From: Suilimivivens sp963638365
Lineage (GTDB): Bacteria; Bacillota; Clostridia; Lachnospirales; Lachnospiraceae
DNA: 26,987 nt
Direction: 5' to 3'
Assembly (NCBI GenBank): GCA_963638365.1
Contig: CAVHRK010000095.1
Coordinates: 1-26,987 of the forward strand
Shown here: piece after piece, positions 22,983 through 26,987 of the stretch
How positions within the stretch are numbered: position 1 is the first letter of the stretch
How the letters are laid out: each line of letters begins with the position of its first letter
Notes under the pieces: model-generated
The model's input: the letters and a program-made list of their open reading frames with translations, nothing else
What the model was told of the DNA's origin: nothing
The model's database searches: none
Translations under genes and position numbers: made by a program

Positions 22983-24866
22983 TTAAACCTCACGGTAGTC
23001 GCCGTCAACCACATCATCTGCAGGACCACTCTGGGCACCCATATCAGGACCTGCCTGACCGCCCATGCCGCTCATGTCAGGACCTGCTGCACCCTGTGCC
23101 TGCTGCATGTTCTCATACATCTTAGTGAACAGAGCCTGTGCACTGTTGGTCAGCTTCTCCTTGGCAGCCTTTAATTCATCGATGTCACTGTCGGACATTT
23201 CCTGATCTTTTGTTCTGTCAAGAACTGCCTTAACGGCTGCGATATCAGCTTCTACCTCAGACTTCTGGGAAGCATCAATCTTATCACCAACTTCATTTAA
23301 AGCCTTTTCGGTCTGGAATACGAAGGAGTCTGCATCGTTTCTGGTGTCGATGGCTTCCTTTCTCTTCTTATCCTGTGCTTCATATTCAGCAGCTTCCTTT
23401 ACGGCCTTATCGATTTCATCATCGGACATATTAGAACCTGCCGTAATGGTGATGTGCTGTTCCTTACCGGTTCCAAGATCCTTAGCAGATACATTAACGA
23501 TACCGTTTGCATCGATATCGAAAGTAACTTCGATCTGCGGAACACCTCTCATTGCCGGAGGAATACCATCCAGACGGAACTGTCCAAGAGACTTGTTATC
23601 TCTTGCAAACTGTCTTTCGCCCTGTACAACGTTGATATCAACTGCTGTCTGGTTATCTGCTGCTGTTGAGAAGATCTGACTCTTCTTAGTAGGAATGGTT
23701 GTGTTTCTCTCGATCAGTCTGGTTGCAATACCACCCATGGTCTCGATGGACAGGGAAAGAGGAGTAACATCCAAAAGAAGGATTTCACCTGCACCTGCAT
23801 CACCGGCTAATTTACCACCCTGGATAGAAGCACCAAGTGCTACACATTCATCCGGGTTCAGGCTCTTGCTGGGCTCCTTGCCTGTTAACTGTTTTACCTT
23901 ATCCTGTACAGCAGGAATACGTGTAGAACCACCAACCAGTAATACCTGGCCTAAATCTGCGTTTGTTAAACCGGCATCTCTCATCGCATTCTGAACAGGG
24001 ATTGCTGTTCTCTCTACGAGGTCGCTTGTCAATTCATCGAATTTTGCTCTGGTAAGAGTCATATCAAAGTGCTTCGGTCCCTCTGCGGTAGCAGTGATAA
24101 ACGGAAGGTTGATATTGGTTGTGGTTGCAGAAGAAAGTTCCTTCTTAGCCTTTTCTGCTGCTTCCTTTAATCTCTGAAGTGCCATCTTATCGTTGGATAA
24201 GTCAACACCTTCTGCTTTCTTAAATTCATCAATCATATACTGTGTCAGCTTGTTATCAAAGTCATCACCACCAAGGTGTGTATCACCGTTTGTAGCTAAT
24301 ACTTCGATAACGCCATCACCGATTTCAATAATGGAAACATCGAATGTACCACCACCTAAATCGTATACCATGATCTTCTGCTCTTTTTCATTATCAAGAC
24401 CATAAGCAAGTGCTGCTGCGGTAGGCTCGTTGATAATACGCTTTACATCAAGGCCTGCAATCTTACCGGCATCCTTGGTTGCCTGACGCTGTGCGTCATT
24501 GAAGTATGCAGGAACGGTAATAACCGCTTCGGTAACCTTCTCGCCTAAGTAGCTTTCTGCATCTGCTTTCAGTTTCTGAAGAATCATTGCAGAAATCTGC
24601 TGAGGAGAATATTTCTTGCCATCAATGGTACGGCCACGATCTGTACCCATATCTCTCTTAATGGAAGAAATGGTTCTTTCTGCATTGGTAACTGCCTGAC
24701 GCTTTGCAGGCTCACCGATTAATCTTTCTCCGGTCTTTGTGAATGCAACTACGGAAGGGGTTGTTCTTGCGCCTTCTGCATTTGCGATAACGGTGGGCTT
24801 ACCACCTTCCATAACGGCTACACAACTGTTTGTTGTACCTAAGTCAATACCAATAATTTTACTCAT
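22983..24866 (-). CDS. dnaK: Molecular chaperone DnaK (Hsp70)
   Basis: This is a 627-residue Hsp70, the ATP-driven chaperone that folds and refolds proteins with DnaJ and GrpE. The phosphate-binding loop is IGIDLGTTNSCVAV (5-18). Later ATPase motifs include VITVPAYFNDAQRQATKDAG, INEPTAAALAYGL, VYDLGGGTFDVSI and VLLVGGSTRIPAV. The substrate domain starts around LLLDVTPLSLSIETMGG. The C-terminus is Gly/Met/Gln-rich and ends VVDGDYREV, a variant of the usual acidic Hsp70 tail. The N-terminal ATPase part lacks the insertion of about two dozen residues typical of Gram-negative DnaK. ATG 24866 follows AGGAGG by eight bases, the strongest ribosome binding site of the operon. A hairpin sits in the gap after grpE. 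Confidence 0.99.
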   Translation of the reverse strand: MSKIIGIDLGTTNSCVAVMEGGKPTVIANAEGARTTPSVVAFTKTGERLIGEPAKRQAVTNAERTISSIKRDMGTDRGRTIDGKKYSPQQISAMILQKLKADAESYLGEKVTEAVITVPAYFNDAQRQATKDAGKIAGLDVKRIINEPTAAALAYGLDNEKEQKIMVYDLGGGTFDVSIIEIGDGVIEVLATNGDTHLGGDDFDNKLTQYMIDEFKKAEGVDLSNDKMALQRLKEAAEKAKKELSSATTTNINLPFITATAEGPKHFDMTLTRAKFDELTSDLVERTAIPVQNAMRDAGLTNADLGQVLLVGGSTRIPAVQDKVKQLTGKEPSKSLNPDECVALGASIQGGKLAGDAGAGEILLLDVTPLSLSIETMGGIATRLIERNTTIPTKKSQIFSTAADNQTAVDINVVQGERQFARDNKSLGQFRLDGIPPAMRGVPQIEVTFDIDANGIVNVSAKDLGTGKEQHITITAGSNMSDDEIDKAVKEAAEYEAQDKKRKEAIDTRNDADSFVFQTEKALNEVGDKIDASQKSEVEADIAAVKAVLDRTKDQEMSDSDIDELKAAKEKLTNSAQALFTKMYENMQQAQGAAGPDMSGMGGQAGPDMGAQSGPADDVVDGDYREV

Positions 24867-24917
24867 AACTATGTCCTCCTATGATCATTATCCTGTTCAT
24901 TTCAAATTTTCATGCAA

Positions 24918-24935
24918 ATCTGAATCACTTCAGAT
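24918..24935 (-). other. Hairpin between grpE and dnaK
   Basis: On the minus strand ATCTGAA pairs with TTCAGAT (7 bp, perfect) around a GTGA tetraloop of the GNRA class. It begins three bases after the grpE stop. No T-tract follows, so it is unlikely to terminate. It may be an mRNA processing or stability element. Confidence 0.5.
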
Positions 24936-24937
24936 AT

Positions 24938-25603
24938 TTATGGTACTACTGCCACCATACTGTGTCTTACTACGCTGCCTCTGTAGGTATATCCTTTCTG
25001 AAGTTCCTGTGCAATCACACCGGACTCATACTCATCACTCTCCACCTGCATTACTGCGTTGTGAAGGCCCGGATCAAACTCTTCACCTACAGCGGGAATT
25101 GGTTTAACTTCCATCTTTTCCAATTCTCCGATCAGCTGTTTATATATCATTTCCATTCCTTCTGCAAAAGGGGTTCCCTTTTCTTCTTCGGGAATAGAAG
25201 CAAGACCTCTTTCAAAATTGTCTACCACCGGAAGGATCTTTTCGATCACGCTCTTGGCTCCCGTCTCAAACATGGCGTTCTTTTCTTTATCCGTTCTCTT
25301 ACGGAAGTTATCGAACTCTGCCATCTGACGTTTGACCTTGTCTTCCAGTTCATTGATCTTTTCATTCAAAGCATCCTGTTTCTTATCTGCTTTAAATCTG
25401 CTCTTCTTTGCTTTCTTTGCAGCCTTCTCATCCTCTTCGGGTTCTTCCTCAGGCACTGCCTCTTCCTCTTCGCCGGCGATCGGATCTTCACCGTCCTGTG
25501 TTTCTACGGTATCGGCATCCGGCTGTATTTCATTCTCTTCCATTTCTTCCTGCAGGGTTTCTGCAACCTTCTGGTCGAATTCGTCTTTAATATCTATTGC
25601 CAT
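24938..25603 (-). CDS. grpE: Nucleotide exchange factor GrpE
   Basis: This protein of about 221 residues releases ADP from DnaK. The N-terminal third (about 15-75) is strongly acidic with long Glu runs and probably disordered, then basic (AAKKAKKSRFKADKKQ). A long helix follows (LEDKVKRQMAEFDNFRKRTDKE), which forms the dimer. The C-terminal beta-wing domain has ILPVVDNFERGLASIPEEE, FDPGLHNAVMQ and EELQKGY-like QELQKGYTYRGSVVRHSMV, the family signature. An ATG at 25612 is in frame but AAAGGG directly touches it. ATG 25603 has the same AAAGGG nine bases upstream and is preferred. It lies between hrcA and dnaK in the heat-shock operon. Confidence 0.97.
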   Translation of the reverse strand: MAIDIKDEFDQKVAETLQEEMEENEIQPDADTVETQDGEDPIAGEEEEAVPEEEPEEDEKAAKKAKKSRFKADKKQDALNEKINELEDKVKRQMAEFDNFRKRTDKEKNAMFETGAKSVIEKILPVVDNFERGLASIPEEEKGTPFAEGMEMIYKQLIGELEKMEVKPIPAVGEEFDPGLHNAVMQVESDEYESGVIAQELQKGYTYRGSVVRHSMVAVVP

Positions 25604-25625
25604 TCGTCTCATCCCTTTCTCTGAT

Positions 25626-25647
25626 GTCTCACAGTCACCTGCGAAAC
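25626..25647 (-). other. Hairpin between hrcA and grpE
   Basis: On the minus strand GTTTCGCAG pairs with CTGTGAGAC (9 pairs including two G-U) around a GTGA tetraloop, starting about eight bases after the hrcA stop and ending 23 bases before the grpE start. No T-tract follows. In Bacillus subtilis the hrcA-grpE junction of the dnaK operon is a known mRNA processing region, so a similar use is plausible. Confidence 0.5.
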
Positions 25648-25654
25648 TCTCTTG

Positions 25655-26686
25655 CTATTCTTTCTTCTTATATAAGTCATCCAACTGATGGGTAATGGTT
25701 TTCAATGTTCCGATTACCTTGTCGTAATCCATCCGTTTCGGTCCGATAATACCGATCGTTCCTCGCATTCCTTCGCCAAGCTCATAGGTTGCGGTAACAA
25801 CGCTGCAGTCCTTCATCGACTGGATCGGTGTCTCTTCACCGATATAAACCTGGATTCCTGTATTATTATCATCCGAAAGATTTTCCTGTACCAGCTCGGT
25901 TAACAACTGCTTCTCTTCAAAGGTATTGATAATGCTGCTTGCTTTCTGCTGGTCGGCCAGTTCCGGATACTTGAAAATATTATTGGCCCCGCTGGTATAA
26001 ACCTCTAAGTCTTCCTCTGCATGAATGGATTCTGCAATCGCATCAATCACATCTGCCACAATCTCACTGTGAATACCTGCCTGCTGTTTCAGGGAAGAAA
26101 TCATGCCAAGATTAATCTCTTCAAGGGCTAACCCATTCAAATGGGTATTCAGTAAAATGTTCAGCTTAAGAAGTGTCTCATCATCTAATTCTTCCGCAGT
26201 ATGGATGATGTTATTCTTAATCACGTTTCCTTCGACAACGACTACAGCAAGGAGCTGGTTCACATCCACTCTCGACAACTGGATAAATTTCAGTTTGTTC
26301 GTATGAATCGTCGGTGTCGTGATCATGGAAGCATAGTTGGTATTCACAGCTAAAAGCTTCGCTACCTGTTTCAGAAGCTGATCCATCTTATCTTCCTTCT
26401 GAACCATGACTTCCTTCATTTCTTCGATCTTGCGATCCTTCTGCTCCATCATCGTGTCTACGTATAAACGATATCCCTTATCGGAAGGAATACGTCCTGC
26501 GGAAGTATGGGGCTGTAAAATATATCCCATCTCCTCAAGATCTGACATTTCGTTACGAATGGTTGCTGAACTTAAGTTCAAGTCTGTGTACTTGGAAATT
26601 GTACGGCTTCCTACAGGCTCTCCCGTCTCTAAGTAGTTCCGGATAATGGCTTGTAAGATTTTGACTTTTCTTTCACTTAGTTCCAT
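25655..26686 (-). CDS. hrcA: Heat-inducible transcription repressor HrcA
   Basis: This repressor of about 343 residues binds CIRCE operators and controls class I heat-shock genes. The N-terminal winged helix-turn-helix has ERKVKILQAIIRNYLETGEP, VGSRTISKY and LSSATIRNEMSDLEEMGYI (38-56), followed by the signature PHTSAGRIPSDKGYRLYVD (59-77). The remainder is the GAF-like domain with its inserted dimerising segment, ending RGTIGIIGPKRMDYDKVIGTL in two runs. An in-frame ATG at 26695 touches AAAGG, while ATG 26686 has AAAGG nine bases upstream and is preferred. Its own CIRCE lies about 60 bases upstream, so it represses itself. Confidence 0.98.
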   Translation of the reverse strand: MELSERKVKILQAIIRNYLETGEPVGSRTISKYTDLNLSSATIRNEMSDLEEMGYILQPHTSAGRIPSDKGYRLYVDTMMEQKDRKIEEMKEVMVQKEDKMDQLLKQVAKLLAVNTNYASMITTPTIHTNKLKFIQLSRVDVNQLLAVVVVEGNVIKNNIIHTAEELDDETLLKLNILLNTHLNGLALEEINLGMISSLKQQAGIHSEIVADVIDAIAESIHAEEDLEVYTSGANNIFKYPELADQQKASSIINTFEEKQLLTELVQENLSDDNNTGIQVYIGEETPIQSMKDCSVVTATYELGEGMRGTIGIIGPKRMDYDKVIGTLKTITHQLDDLYKKKE

Positions 26687-26744
26687 GCAGACCATCCTTT
26701 CTCAAATGCAGGGCTCTTACTTACTGCACTTTGTTTTTGTATTG

Positions 26745-26771
26745 TTAGCACTCACTTTAATAGAGTGCTAA
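26745..26771 (-). promoter_or_regulatory. CIRCE operator (HrcA binding site)
   Basis: The inverted repeat TTAGCACTC (26745-26753), nine bases, GAGTGCTAA (26763-26771) matches the CIRCE consensus exactly. It lies in the leader, after the -10 element, where bound HrcA would block transcription of hrcA-grpE-dnaK-dnaJ. I saw no second copy; any groESL copy would be outside the window. Confidence 0.98.
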
Positions 26772-26785
26772 TATCTACAATCATT

Positions 26786-26814
26786 AATCTATCACTATGT
26801 GCAACTATTGTCAA
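26786..26814 (-). promoter_or_regulatory. Sigma-A promoter of the heat-shock operon
   Basis: On the minus strand a perfect TTGACA (26814-26809) and TAGATT (26791-26786) are 17 bases apart, with CIRCE starting 14 bases after the -10. This is the standard vegetative-promoter-plus-CIRCE design. Confidence 0.85.
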
Positions 26815-26848
26815 TACAAAAGTATGAAGATTTTGTGAACAATTTCGA

Positions 26849-26898
26849 AACAAAAGAAACTGATATAAACAGGTAAAATTCCTGAATATATCAGTTTC
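26849..26898 (-). terminator. Terminator of the gene at the right edge
   Basis: Arms GAAACTGATATA (26898-26887 on the minus strand) and TATATCAGTTTC (26867-26856) pair over 12 bp. An inner CAGG/CCTG pair folds the loop further. TTTTGTTTC follows on the minus strand. It separates the partial gene at the right edge from the heat-shock promoter. Confidence 0.82.
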
Positions 26899-26914
26899 CT
26901 TAATTACATATCTG

Positions 26915-26987
26915 CTACGCAGCTGCTTGATTGTTACTGTTCACTCGTACCTCGTTCCAGTAACGATTCGCAGGCTCATTTGAAGTT
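26915..26987 (-). CDS. 3' end of an unrecognised gene (partial)
   Basis: On the minus strand one frame is open from the window edge to TAG at 26917-26915, encoding 23 residues (NEPANRYWNEVRV, then an Asn/Gln/Ala-rich end). The other two frames stop early. A good terminator follows 17 bases later, which supports a real gene end. Too little is present to name it. It does not look like the C-terminus of HemW, the usual hrcA neighbour. Confidence 0.5.
   Translation of the reverse strand, partial: TSNEPANRYWNEVRVNSNNQAAA

Noticed and set aside
24881..25624. A 247-codon plus-strand open frame opposite grpE
   Set aside because: It is antisense to a certain gene and rich in Phe, Leu and Cys, the reflection of grpE's Glu and Lys codons. 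It has no ribosome binding site or recognisable domain.

Overview
This 26,987-base window looks like a chromosomal core region of a low-to-mid GC Firmicute, most probably a Lachnospiraceae-type Clostridium. The supporting signs are dnaX-ybaB-recR synteny, a CIRCE-controlled hrcA-grpE-dnaK-dnaJ operon, a DnaK without the long N-terminal insertion of Gram-negative DnaK, a DUF5711-type protein beside a CvpA-like protein, and AGGAGG-type ribosome binding sites. Family assignments come from reading the proteins; no database was searched. There are no insertion sequences, prophage genes or CRISPR arrays, and no gene-free stretch longer than about 300 bases.

Nearly everything is on the minus strand, so operons read from high to low coordinates. 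At the right edge is the 3' end of an unrecognised gene and its terminator. Next come a sigma-A promoter and a perfect CIRCE operator, then hrcA, grpE, dnaK and dnaJ. Every junction in this operon carries a hairpin closed by a GNRA tetraloop, and a long terminator ends it. A promoter embedded in that terminator starts a second operon: a zinc-ribbon membrane protein, nth (endonuclease III) and a DEDDh exonuclease with an added C-terminal domain. The exonuclease converges on the only obvious plus-strand protein gene, at 18972-19577, and their stop codons overlap.

Divergent from that plus-strand gene is a minus-strand series: a 35-residue single-span membrane peptide (18833-18940), a VanW-domain exported protein, a PurM/HypE-like protein, an Lrp/AsnC regulator and a class I aminotransferase. 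A hairpin terminator or attenuator then separates these from a five-gene export cassette (6887-14541): two lipoprotein HlyD-type adaptors, one of them a head-to-tail double adaptor; a 936-residue FtsX-type permease; and two MacB/LolD-class ATPases. The last ATPase ends in an AbrB/SpoVT-like domain, which is the most unusual architecture seen here.

A tRNA-Ser(CGA) gene on the plus strand has its own promoter and terminator. It is divergent from a group III-like 6-phosphofructokinase with several active-site substitutions. Then follow dnaX, an internal promoter, ybaB-recR, galM, a DUF5711-type protein and a CvpA-like membrane protein, closed by a terminator at the left edge. The best candidates for new biology are the ABC cassette with its AbrB-tailed ATPase and tandem adaptor, the 35-residue membrane peptide, and the set of GNRA-capped hairpins in the heat-shock operon.
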